Source of the DNA: Ignavibacteriota bacterium
GTDB lineage: Bacteria; Bacteroidota; Ignavibacteria; Tepidaquicellales; Tepidaquicellaceae
Assembly (NCBI GenBank): GCA_003135995.1
Contig: PNBM01000047.1
Span: forward strand, 29,630-35,036
DNA: 5,407 bases
Direction: 5' to 3'
This document shows, piece by piece, positions 1 to 5,407 of this stretch. The notes beneath the pieces were generated by a model, which saw only the letters and a program-made list of their open reading frames with translations, did no database searches and was not told where the DNA came from. The translations under genes and the position numbers were made by a program. How positions within the stretch are numbered: position 1 is the stretch's first letter; every line of letters starts with the position of its first letter.

Positions 1-249
1 CAAAATTATCCGAATCCGTTCAATCCGACTACGAAGATAAGTTTTGCATTACCGAAGGCTTCAATCGTCACTTTAAAAGTTTTCGATATTAACGGAAGAT
101 TAATTGAAACATTATTAAATAATGAAACTGTAGTTTCAGGAATTAACGAAATAAACTTCAATGCTTCGAGATTAGCAAGTGGAATATATTTTTATAAAAT
201 CGAAGCCGGAGATTTTCAGGCAACAAAACGAATGATACTGGTAAAATAA
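1..249 (+). CDS. C-terminal end of a secreted protein with a T9SS type A sorting domain (5' partial)
   Basis: The frame is open from the first base and stops at TAA 247-249, giving 82 visible residues; the N-terminal part and the function of the protein lie outside the window. The visible part begins QNYPNPFNPTTKISFALP, continues with VTLKVFDINGRLI and ends GIYFYKIEAGDF...KRMILVK. This is the layout of the Por/type IX secretion system type A C-terminal sorting domain: a YPNPFNP opening, a beta-sandwich core with a V-[FY]-D-[IL]-x-G-R motif, a G-[IV]-Y-x-Y-[KR] strand and a short basic tail. In this family the domain directs export through the outer membrane by T9SS and is usually cleaved off on the way to surface attachment or release. 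The domain looks complete, with no frameshift. The cargo could be an enzyme or an adhesin; nothing visible decides it. The NPFNPTT wording is commonest in Ignavibacteria-like lineages, which is the main taxonomic clue here. Confidence 0.95.
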   Translation, partial: QNYPNPFNPTTKISFALPKASIVTLKVFDINGRLIETLLNNETVVSGINEINFNASRLASGIYFYKIEAGDFQATKRMILVK

Positions 250-262
250 TTGCCGGGCAAGC

Positions 263-297
263 TTGAACCGAATCCCGCGAATCAGGATTGGATTCAA
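263..297. repeat. Imperfect inverted repeat just downstream of the first stop codon; possible terminator
   Basis: A 13-base arm, TTGAACCGAATCC (263-275), faces GGATTGGATTCAA (285-297) across a 9-base loop. Eleven of 13 positions pair, in two 5-bp blocks (TTGAA/TTCAA and AATCC/GGATT) around a weaker centre. It begins 14 bases after the TAA of the first gene, where a transcription terminator would be expected. No uninterrupted T-run follows on the + strand; the downstream sequence is AT-rich (298-345) with only short T stretches, so intrinsic termination is uncertain. It may instead stabilise the mRNA 3' end or be a remnant of a dispersed repeat. Confidence 0.45.
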
Positions 298-418
298 ATA
301 AATATATATAAATTGATAGTTTATTATTTTTATTATTGCTTTTGCAGGTAATGGCAGACGGAAAATTTATCAATATATTTATTTTGTTTGCGTATTTGTT
401 TTTATGTTTTATGACTTC

Positions 419-457
419 ACCGCATCCCCTCTCCTGTAAAGAGAGTGGGGAGGCGGT
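419..457. repeat. GC-rich palindromic element of the CCCCTCTCC...GGAGAGGGG type
   Basis: The outer arms ACCGC (419-423) and GCGGT (453-457) pair perfectly. Inside them CCCC (426-429) pairs with GGGG (447-450) and TCTC (430-433) with GAGA (441-444), leaving a 7-base loop CTGTAAA, a 2-base bulge (GT, 445-446) and one 2x2 mismatch. The element stands out as a GC-rich island in very AT-rich intergenic DNA. Its sequence, and its minus-strand translation SPLSLQERGCGEV, resemble a short dispersed intergenic palindrome that recurs in many bacterial genomes and is often mis-annotated as small proteins containing SPLSxxERGxGGEV. That identity comes from recognition, not from a search. No T-run follows, so a terminator role is not supported. 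It lies 56 bases upstream of the next start codon, within the probable leader or promoter region. Confidence 0.6.
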
Positions 458-513
458 CTTTGTACGTAATTTATTCAATAATAAAATAATTTTTCAATTT
501 AATTATTAATACA

Positions 514-573
514 ATGTACAGGATTTATTTCATCTTTATAACAACCGGAATATTATTATATTCCGCAATAACG
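514..573 (+). other. Signal peptide of the large protein
   Basis: The N-terminus MYRIYFIFITTGILLYSAIT has one basic residue (Arg3), an uncharged hydrophobic stretch from Ile4 to about Ala18, and then polar sequence (KSGESYSNQ). This fits a Sec signal peptide, which T9SS cargo needs to reach the periplasm. The cleavage site is unclear; somewhere between residues 18 and 25 is plausible, since no clean A-x-A motif is present. Confidence 0.75.
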
Positions 574-3500
574 GGTTTTACTATTATTAAGTCAGGTGAG
601 AGTTACTCCAATCAGGTTTTTATAAACCAGCAAAGCCCTACGTCATCTTATGGGAATTTATCCCCGCAAGTCACATCACCTGAGAATACTTATAGTGTGA
701 GTGGTTATACTTTTTCGCAATCAACTGCTACGTATACTCCGGCTTATGGCGGAACAGTTTTATGTACTTCTGCTTGTGACGACGGATACTTTTCCGGTAT
801 AGCATTGCCATTCACTTTTACTTTCAATGGTGCTGCTTATACAACAGTATCGATACAAGAAAACGGATGGTTACAGATGGGTACAACGACCCCATCCGGC
901 TATACACCAATTTGTTCGGGTGGTTACCCGAATATTATTGTTCCTTTCGCCCGGGACCTGGATGGAAACGACGGGATAGATACACTTAGATACTTAACGA
1001 CAGGTACTTCTCCAAATAGAGTATTTATCGTTGAATGGTGGCATTGGGGTTTTTATTCCGGTCAAACCAACCAGATAGATTTTCAGGTACAACTTTACGA
1101 AACATCCAATTTAATTAAATTTGTATATAAACCTGAAACTCCGGCTACTACTGACGCCCAAATTGGTTGTGGATTAGAGGGTGCTACAACTGCAGATTTT
1201 ATTAGCAGAACATCAACTACAAGCTGGACATCTACGACAGCCGGTTTGACTAATTGTGATTATATGACATTTAGCTCGACAATTTATCCGACATCCGGAT
1301 TGACATTCACCTGGACTCCAGCCGTTGTTACAGGACCTCCAACTGTGACCACTACCACACCTGTCGCTACAGGAATTACTACAGCTACAAGCGGTGGTAA
1401 TGTTACAGACCAGGGTGGAAGTTCAGTTACCGCAAGAGGTGTATGCTGGAGTACATCCGCAAATCCATCAATTACAGATTCTCATACTTCAGACGGAACA
1501 GGAACCGGTGTTTTTACAAGTTCCATTACCGGACTAACAGGCGGAACATTATATCATGTTCGTGCTTATGCAACTAACACCTCAGGAACAGCATACGGAA
1601 CCGATTTGACGTTTACAACTTGCACAGCTACTTCTATTCCATATAGTGAAGGTTTTGAAAGTGCAGTTTTACCATCCTTCCCTTGTGCTTGGACAATTCC
1701 AACTTCCGGAAATCCGGCAACTTATACGGGTTCTCAAACTTATAACAGGGCACCGCACACCGGACTCAATTATGCTTCATTTTACTATAACAGCACTCAA
1801 AAATGGGCTATTTCTCCGGGTATTCCATTGATTTCAGGTACCACTTATTTATTCAGTATGTGGTATATAACAGATGGTATCGGTGGATGGACAAATTTAT
1901 CAGCTTACTATAATACAACAGCATCATCAACCGGAATGACTGCCATTACCGGCGCTACAGTTAGTGGTCCGACAAACACAACTTATACTCAGATGACAGG
2001 AAGTATAACTCCTTCTACTACAGGGACATATTATATCGGTGTAAGCTGTACTGATAATGGCGCTCCGTGGTATCTTACTTTCGATGATATAAGTTTAACA
2101 GTAGCTCCACCTATGGGGTATGTTTCAAGCACTACCGCACAGGTTACCCCAGGTGTACCCGTAGCATCCGGAACTCTTAACAACCCGATAATACAAGTTC
2201 AGGTTGTCGATACAGGTTTTACAAGCGCGATATCTATATCAAAATTTAGATTCGAAACGACTGGTTCAAACAATCCAACTGCAGATATTTCCAATGCAAA
2301 AGTTTATTTTACAGGAAACTCATCTACTTTTAGTACAGCAACCCTGTTCGGCTCACAAGCAAATCCAAACGGAGTTTTCAATATCTCGGGTTCTGCTTCA
2401 TTAGTAGGCAATACCACTAACTATTTCTGGCTTACGTACGATACAAAGCCGGGAGCAGTTGGAGGAGATAGTTTAGATGCACAATGTGATTCTATTATAG
2501 GTACAAGCCCGATGAACGGCAGAGTTCCTACTATTATTGCTCCTTTGGGTTCCCGACCGATTACCGCGCCGTTATGCGGAACTTATACAATTCCGGGAAG
2601 TTATCCGACAATAGCTGCTGCTATTTCAGCGGTAAACACCATACCAAGTACATGTCCGGTTACTTTTAATGTTGCAGCAAACTACGTTGAAACCGGCATT
2701 AACCTTGTCTTTAATGCTGGTGGTACTGCTTCAGCTCCGATAACATTCCAGAAATCAGGAACCGGCGCTAATCCAAGAATCAGAGCAGGTTCGGGTGTTG
2801 GCAGTTATGATGGGATAATTATTTTTAACGGTGTGAATTACATAACTTTTGACGGAATTGATGTGGTAGATACAGCTACAAATTTGACAACTACGACTCA
2901 GCCTGAATTCGGTTATGCACTTTTAAGACCCGATGGTACTCACGGATGTCAGCATATTACTATCAAAAACTGTAATATAATATTAAATAAAACTAATACT
3001 TTGACATACGGAATTTATTCGAGTTATCAGAATTTAGCCGGAACATATCTAACTATTACAGCCGCATCAGGCACTAATTCTTTTAATAGTTTCTTAAGTG
3101 ATAATATATCAAATTGTTACAGTGGTATATATTTATACAGTTTTTCTGATGGAGTAATACCTTACGCTAAAGAAGACCAGAATAATGTTGTGAGCACTAT
3201 CGGAACAGGACGAAGCAGTATTACGAATTTTGGATATTCCACAGGAACTTCTTATGGAATATATGCCTATTATCAGAGAAATCCTCAATTTTCAAATACA
3301 TTAATAAACAGTAATGGTGGAACCGTAACAAGCGGCTCCTTATATGGTATTTACGATTTTGATTACTATAATAACGCAAATGAAGTTATCACAGGTGATA
3401 CTCTTACATTAGTTACTACGGGAACAACAGCCTATCTTTACGGTATTTATTGTTATTCATACTATGGTGTTGACCATATTATAAGCAATAATGTTTTGAC

Positions 3501-5407
3501 TGGTTTTGTAAACCCGACTACCAGTTCTTATTATTCATATTATATTTATACTTCTAATGCATCCGGTTCTAATACATATCAAAACAGTTATACAATCACT
3601 GGAAATAAAATAATCGGAAATATTTATGGTACTGCCGGATTGGCAACAGGTGGAACTTATAATATTTATAGTTATGATTACTGCACTGCATATAAAAATA
3701 TTTCTAACAATCTCGATTCCGGGAATACAATTCGCGGGACTTCAGCTTATGTGCAATATGGAATATATTCTCCCAGTGCACCTTTTGCCGGAAGAATATC
3801 TAATAACAGAATTGTAAATGATACATTATGCGGAACAACTTTTGCCTCAACAACTTATGGAATATATAATTCAGGTGGATCGCTATCGTGTATTATGGAT
3901 AGCAATGTTGTTTCAAATAATTATCTTCCCTCTACAAGCACAGCTTCAATTTATTTTTTGTATAATACTGCTGCTGCAGGGATTCAGGATTTCAGCTACA
4001 ATAATGTTTCCAATAATACAAGTCCCGGCTCAGGTACTTTTTATAGCATGTATTATGCTGCAGCTCCGGGAATCGGCTCGACTGTTAATATTTCGAATAA
4101 TACTATTTCGAACCAAAATAAAACAACTGCTACAGGAACAGGTTCTATTTTCGGAATTTATCAGGGTTCCACTCCTGCAGGCACAATAAATATTAACAAC
4201 AATGTAGTAACAGGATTTGCAAGTGCTGCCGCAACAACTTTATATGGTATTTATCAGGCTAGCTCTCCTCCTAATTTCTTAAACATAATTAATAATAAAG
4301 TTGGTAATTATAATACCCAGGGAGCGGGTTCTATTTATGGTATATATACCGGTGGTACAACAACGACAATAGAAAATATATCACAGGATTCTGTATATAA
4401 TCTTACAAGTCTCGGTGGTACAATTTATGGTATGTATTGCGTAAGCGGAAATCCTGCTAATATTTTCAGGAACACGATAAATGGAATTTACTCGACTACG
4501 AGTACGTCAGCTTCAGTTTACGGGATGTATGTCAGCGGCGGTGTTATTAATAATATATACAATAACTTTGTTTATGATATTAATGCACCTGCAAGCACAA
4601 TTAATCCTGCCGTCTCAGGTATTTACCTGTCAGGCGGTACTTTTGATAACCTTTATTATAATACAGTACTGCTAAAAGCAGTTAGCACTTCAGCTACTAC
4701 GTTCAGCACTAATGCGCTTTATGCTTCTACAACTCCGAATGTTGATATGAGAAATAATATTCTTGTTGATAGCTCAACACCTGGACCAACTACCAGCTTC
4801 GCAGTTGCTTACAGAAGGTCAGCAAATTCATTAACTACATATTTAAATACATCGAATAATAACTGTTTCTATGCGGGTACTCCTTCGGCGTCACACTTAA
4901 TATTTTATGATGGTACTAATTCAATGCAAACATTAGCGGCATATAAAACATTTATAGTGCCTCGCGATATTAATGCTTGCACGGAAATGCCTCCGTTTAT
5001 AAGTTCTGTTGCACCATTTGATTTAAGAATAAAAACAAATGTTGCTACCCAGCTTGAAAGCGGTGGACAAACAATTTCCACACCTCTTAATAATATTACT
5101 ACTGATGCATTTAATACTCCAAGATTCCCGAATACCGGTTACCCGGTTGGAACATTTACACCTAAAGCTCCGGATATTGGAGCTACCGAATTCGGTGGTG
5201 TGAATGGAGATCAGGTTCCTCCAAGTATTAGTTATACACCACTCGGTATAGGCGGAACTTCTAACAGAGTATTCCCTAACGTTATTATAACAGACAACTC
5301 TGGTGTTAATGTTACCACAGGTACAAAGCCAAGATGCTATTACAAGAGGTCGACTGATGGAAACGTAATTAATGATAATACAAATGCAACAGACGGATGG
5401 AAATATG
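514..5407 (+). CDS. Giant secreted multidomain beta-helix protein with YGIY repeats (3' partial)
   Basis: The frame is open from ATG 514 to the window edge: 1,631 codons with no stop, C-terminus outside. ATG 514 is the first start after an in-frame TAA (487-489), and the next in-frame ATG comes only after about 120 codons, inside a folded domain, so the start is secure. No Shine-Dalgarno motif precedes it; the leader is AT-rich, as is usual in Bacteroidota. Domains in order: signal peptide (about 1-20); N-terminal beta-sandwich-like domain (58-269); fibronectin-III-like (275-369); MAM/choice-of-anchor-J-like (370-529); BNR-neuraminidase-associated N-terminal-like (532-672); right-handed parallel beta-helix (688-1560); start of an Ig-like module (1566 on). 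Composition is rich in Thr, Ser, Gly, Asn and Tyr and poor in charge, typical of secreted fibrous proteins. Asp-box repeats of true sialidases and pectate-lyase-type catalytic motifs were not seen, so a structural or adhesive surface role is the best inference. A T9SS sorting domain is expected past the edge, by analogy with the upstream gene, but is not visible. Domain assignments are by eye. Confidence 0.93.
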   Translation, partial: MYRIYFIFITTGILLYSAITGFTIIKSGESYSNQVFINQQSPTSSYGNLSPQVTSPENTYSVSGYTFSQSTATYTPAYGGTVLCTSACDDGYFSGIALPFTFTFNGAAYTTVSIQENGWLQMGTTTPSGYTPICSGGYPNIIVPFARDLDGNDGIDTLRYLTTGTSPNRVFIVEWWHWGFYSGQTNQIDFQVQLYETSNLIKFVYKPETPATTDAQIGCGLEGATTADFISRTSTTSWTSTTAGLTNCDYMTFSSTIYPTSGLTFTWTPAVVTGPPTVTTTTPVATGITTATSGGNVTDQGGSSVTARGVCWSTSANPSITDSHTSDGTGTGVFTSSITGLTGGTLYHVRAYATNTSGTAYGTDLTFTTCTATSIPYSEGFESAVLPSFPCAWTIPTSGNPATYTGSQTYNRAPHTGLNYASFYYNSTQKWAISPGIPLISGTTYLFSMWYITDGIGGWTNLSAYYNTTASSTGMTAITGATVSGPTNTTYTQMTGSITPSTTGTYYIGVSCTDNGAPWYLTFDDISLTVAPPMGYVSSTTAQVTPGVPVASGTLNNPIIQVQVVDTGFTSAISISKFRFETTGSNNPTADISNAKVYFTGNSSTFSTATLFGSQANPNGVFNISGSASLVGNTTNYFWLTYDTKPGAVGGDSLDAQCDSIIGTSPMNGRVPTIIAPLGSRPITAPLCGTYTIPGSYPTIAAAISAVNTIPSTCPVTFNVAANYVETGINLVFNAGGTASAPITFQKSGTGANPRIRAGSGVGSYDGIIIFNGVNYITFDGIDVVDTATNLTTTTQPEFGYALLRPDGTHGCQHITIKNCNIILNKTNTLTYGIYSSYQNLAGTYLTITAASGTNSFNSFLSDNISNCYSGIYLYSFSDGVIPYAKEDQNNVVSTIGTGRSSITNFGYSTGTSYGIYAYYQRNPQFSNTLINSNGGTVTSGSLYGIYDFDYYNNANEVITGDTLTLVTTGTTAYLYGIYCYSYYGVDHIISNNVLTGFVNPTTSSYYSYYIYTSNASGSNTYQNSYTITGNKIIGNIYGTAGLATGGTYNIYSYDYCTAYKNISNNLDSGNTIRGTSAYVQYGIYSPSAPFAGRISNNRIVNDTLCGTTFASTTYGIYNSGGSLSCIMDSNVVSNNYLPSTSTASIYFLYNTAAAGIQDFSYNNVSNNTSPGSGTFYSMYYAAAPGIGSTVNISNNTISNQNKTTATGTGSIFGIYQGSTPAGTININNNVVTGFASAAATTLYGIYQASSPPNFLNIINNKVGNYNTQGAGSIYGIYTGGTTTTIENISQDSVYNLTSLGGTIYGMYCVSGNPANIFRNTINGIYSTTSTSASVYGMYVSGGVINNIYNNFVYDINAPASTINPAVSGIYLSGGTFDNLYYNTVLLKAVSTSATTFSTNALYASTTPNVDMRNNILVDSSTPGPTTSFAVAYRRSANSLTTYLNTSNNNCFYAGTPSASHLIFYDGTNSMQTLAAYKTFIVPRDINACTEMPPFISSVAPFDLRIKTNVATQLESGGQTISTPLNNITTDAFNTPRFPNTGYPVGTFTPKAPDIGATEFGGVNGDQVPPSISYTPLGIGGTSNRVFPNVIITDNSGVNVTTGTKPRCYYKRSTDGNVINDNTNATDGWKY
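685..1320 (+). other. N-terminal beta-sandwich-like domain of the large protein
   Basis: Residues about 58-269. Visible landmarks are YTPAYGGTVLC (with Cys84 and Cys88 four residues apart), a DDG segment, LPFTFTFNGAAYTTVSIQ, ENGWLQMG (Trp119), VPFARDLDG, a Trp-rich strand EWWHWGF (Trp175, 176, 178) and FQVQLYETSNLIKFVYK. This order recurs at the N-terminus of many secreted Bacteroidota/Ignavibacteria proteins and somewhat resembles nidogen-like modules: a strand ending in NGW, then a strand ending in acidic D-x-D/N residues, then an amphipathic strand pair with Y-x-x-x-N-x-I-x-F. The exact family is not certain. Cys84/Cys88 could form a small disulfide loop. Confidence 0.55.
1336..1620 (+). 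other. Fibronectin type III-like domain of the large protein
   Basis: Residues 275-369. The domain starts PPTVTTTTPVATGITTATSG, continues with GGNVTDQGGSSVTARGVCWST and the HTSDGTGTGVFTSSITGLTGGT segment, and ends LYHVRAYATNTSGTAYGTDLTFTT. The G-L-x-x-x-T-x-Y-x-V-R-A-Y-A-x-N-x-x-G stretch is the classical E-F-G strand region of fibronectin-III-like modules, and the ARGVCWS strand is characteristic of the Bacteroidota version. Such modules act as spacers or protein-interaction units in exported proteins. Only one copy is present. Confidence 0.8.
1621..2100 (+). other. MAM-like / choice-of-anchor J-like jelly-roll domain of the large protein
   Basis: Residues 370-529. The segment opens with PYSEGFESAVLPSFPCAWTI, has a central WAISPGIPLISGTTYLFSMWY, then TYTQMTGSITPSTTGTYYIG, and closes with WYLTFDDISLT. 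The EGFE opening, the 'W-x-I-S-P' plus 'G-T-T-Y-x-F-S-x-W-Y' strands and the terminal [FV]-D-D-[IV] motif are the landmarks of the MAM-like jelly-roll modules found in T9SS cargo (the cleaved-adhesin/choice-of-anchor J group). The FDDI acidic pair often takes part in metal binding in such folds. A binding or adhesive role fits, but the ligand is unknown. Confidence 0.7.
2107..2529 (+). other. BNR-neuraminidase-associated N-terminal-like domain of the large protein
   Basis: Residues 532-672. Landmarks are YVSSTTAQVTPGVPVASG, NNPIIQVQVVDTG, SISKFRFETTGS, ADISNAKVYFTGNSSTFS, LFGS, GVFNISGSASLVGNTTNYFWLTYD and GDSLDAQCDSI. The succession 'I-x-x-A-K-V-Y-x-T-G' then 'N-Y-F-W-L-T-Y-D' then 'D-S-L-D-A' is typical of a beta-sandwich domain first described in front of BNR-repeat neuraminidases and also seen alone in many Bacteroidota surface proteins. 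No Asp-box (S-x-D-x-G-x-x-[TW]) follows in the visible sequence, so no sialidase activity is implied. Confidence 0.65.
2575..5193 (+). other. Right-handed parallel beta-helix region of the large protein
   Basis: Residues 688-1560. The region begins with GTYTIPGSYPTIAAAISAVN, the N-cap helix entry of pectin-lyase-like folds. It continues with SAPITFQKSG and the NYITFDGIDVVD strand (residues 775-786), both usual in secreted beta-helix proteins. It ends in DIGATEF (1554-1560), the motif that normally closes these helices. In between run many short strands ending in Asn-Asn pairs (SNN, NNN, YNN, RNN), which suggests an asparagine ladder at a turn. At about 870 residues it is longer than a typical enzyme-sized pectin-lyase fold of 300-450 residues. 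No pectate-lyase or polygalacturonase active-site motif was recognised, which favours a structural role. Confidence 0.75.
3007..4725 (+). repeat. About 18 protein-level YGIY repeats in the beta-helix
   Basis: The marker tetrapeptide falls at residues 832, 870, 914, 944, 976, 1009, 1049, 1082, 1115, 1147, 1177, 1213, 1244, 1275, 1305, 1336, 1368 and 1400. Eight copies are exactly YGIY; the others are variants such as SGIY, FGIY, YGMY, YNIY, YSMY, YFLY, YYIY and NALY. Spacing is 30-44 residues in the first half and settles to 30-32 from 1213 to 1400. A typical unit reads [IL]-Y-G-I-Y-x-x-[GS]-[GS]-[TS], then a hydrophobic strand, then N-N about 14-17 residues after the first Tyr, then a Ser/Thr/Ala-rich turn. 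The unit length suggests one helix coil with a loop. Copies differ at DNA level, so this is not a recent tandem duplication. Confidence 0.85.
5209..5407 (+). other. Start of an Ig-like module after the beta-helix (3' partial)
   Basis: Residues 1566-1631 begin DQVPPSISYTPLG, then NRVFPNVIITDNSGVN and KPRCYYKRSTDGN, and reach GWKY at the window edge. 'PP-x-I-x-Y-T-P-L' followed by 'x-I-T-D-x-S-G-V' and 'P-R-x-Y-Y-K' is the familiar opening of an Ig-like beta-sandwich that follows beta-helices in Bacteroidota/Ignavibacteria surface proteins, often leading to a T9SS sorting domain. The remainder lies outside the window. Confidence 0.6.

Noticed and set aside
158..478. Minus-strand reading frame of 106 codons
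   Set aside because: It runs antisense through the T9SS sorting domain and through both intergenic inverted repeats. Its SPLSLQERGCGEV segment is simply the translated palindrome, so it is not a credible gene.
351..509. Small plus-strand frame of 52 codons with a hydrophobic N-terminus (MADGKFINIFILFAYLF...)
   Set aside because: Its second half is the translated palindromic repeat, it has no well-spaced ribosome binding site, and its hydrophobicity follows from T-rich intergenic DNA. A tiny membrane peptide is not excluded but is unsupported.
458..513. Promoter of the large gene
   Set aside because: The region is AT-rich, but no convincing Bacteroidota -33 TTTG / -7 TAnnTTTG pair or sigma-70 pair with proper spacing could be picked out.
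2107..2529. Possible sialidase
   Set aside because: The domain resembles the one that precedes BNR neuraminidases, but no Asp-box repeats or sialidase catalytic residues are visible; a beta-helix follows instead.
1646..4675. Several plus-strand frames of about 60-120 codons at 1646-1831, 2204-2404, 3626-3817, 3818-4189 and 4481-4675
   Set aside because: All lie out of frame inside the 1,631-codon open frame, and their low-complexity sequences reflect the repeated codons of the real protein.
3007..4725. CRISPR-like or DNA tandem repeat
   Set aside because: The periodicity is about 90-99 bases, but the units are not conserved at DNA level; it is a coding repeat in an uninterrupted reading frame.

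Overview
The window looks like part of a chromosome from the Bacteroidota/Ignavibacteriota side of the FCB group. Three things point there. The first reading frame ends in a textbook C-terminal sorting domain of the type IX secretion system (T9SS), opening with the YPNPFNP signature. The second reading frame is a giant secreted mosaic protein built from domains common in that group. The DNA is AT-rich, and the one certain start codon has an AT-rich leader without a Shine-Dalgarno motif. The YPNPFNPTT form is seen most often in Ignavibacteria and related lineages, but one window cannot fix the taxon.

Layout: bases 1-249 are the 3' end of a gene for a T9SS-exported protein; only its sorting domain is visible. 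Bases 250-513 are intergenic and hold two inverted repeats. One is an imperfect hairpin just after the stop codon. The other is a GC-rich palindrome of the CCCCTCTCC...GGAGAGGGG type, which resembles a widespread dispersed intergenic element. From 514 to the right edge a single frame stays open for 1,631 codons with no stop.

That large protein has, in order: a signal peptide; an N-terminal beta-sandwich-like domain; a fibronectin-III-like domain; a MAM/choice-of-anchor-J-like jelly roll; a domain like the one preceding BNR-repeat neuraminidases; a right-handed parallel beta-helix of about 870 residues; and the start of an Ig-like module cut by the window edge. The second half of the beta-helix carries about 18 copies of a unit marked by Y-G-I-Y and a downstream Asn-Asn pair, with a period of about 30-33 residues. 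It is best read as a cell-surface or secreted fibrous, possibly adhesive, protein. No catalytic motif was recognised.

The two genes lie on the same strand and both appear to encode exported proteins, so they may belong to a cluster of T9SS cargo genes. The 264-base gap with inverted repeats argues against a tight operon. No RNA gene, CRISPR array, insertion sequence, or defence or mobile system was seen. The most unusual item is the YGIY repeat array.
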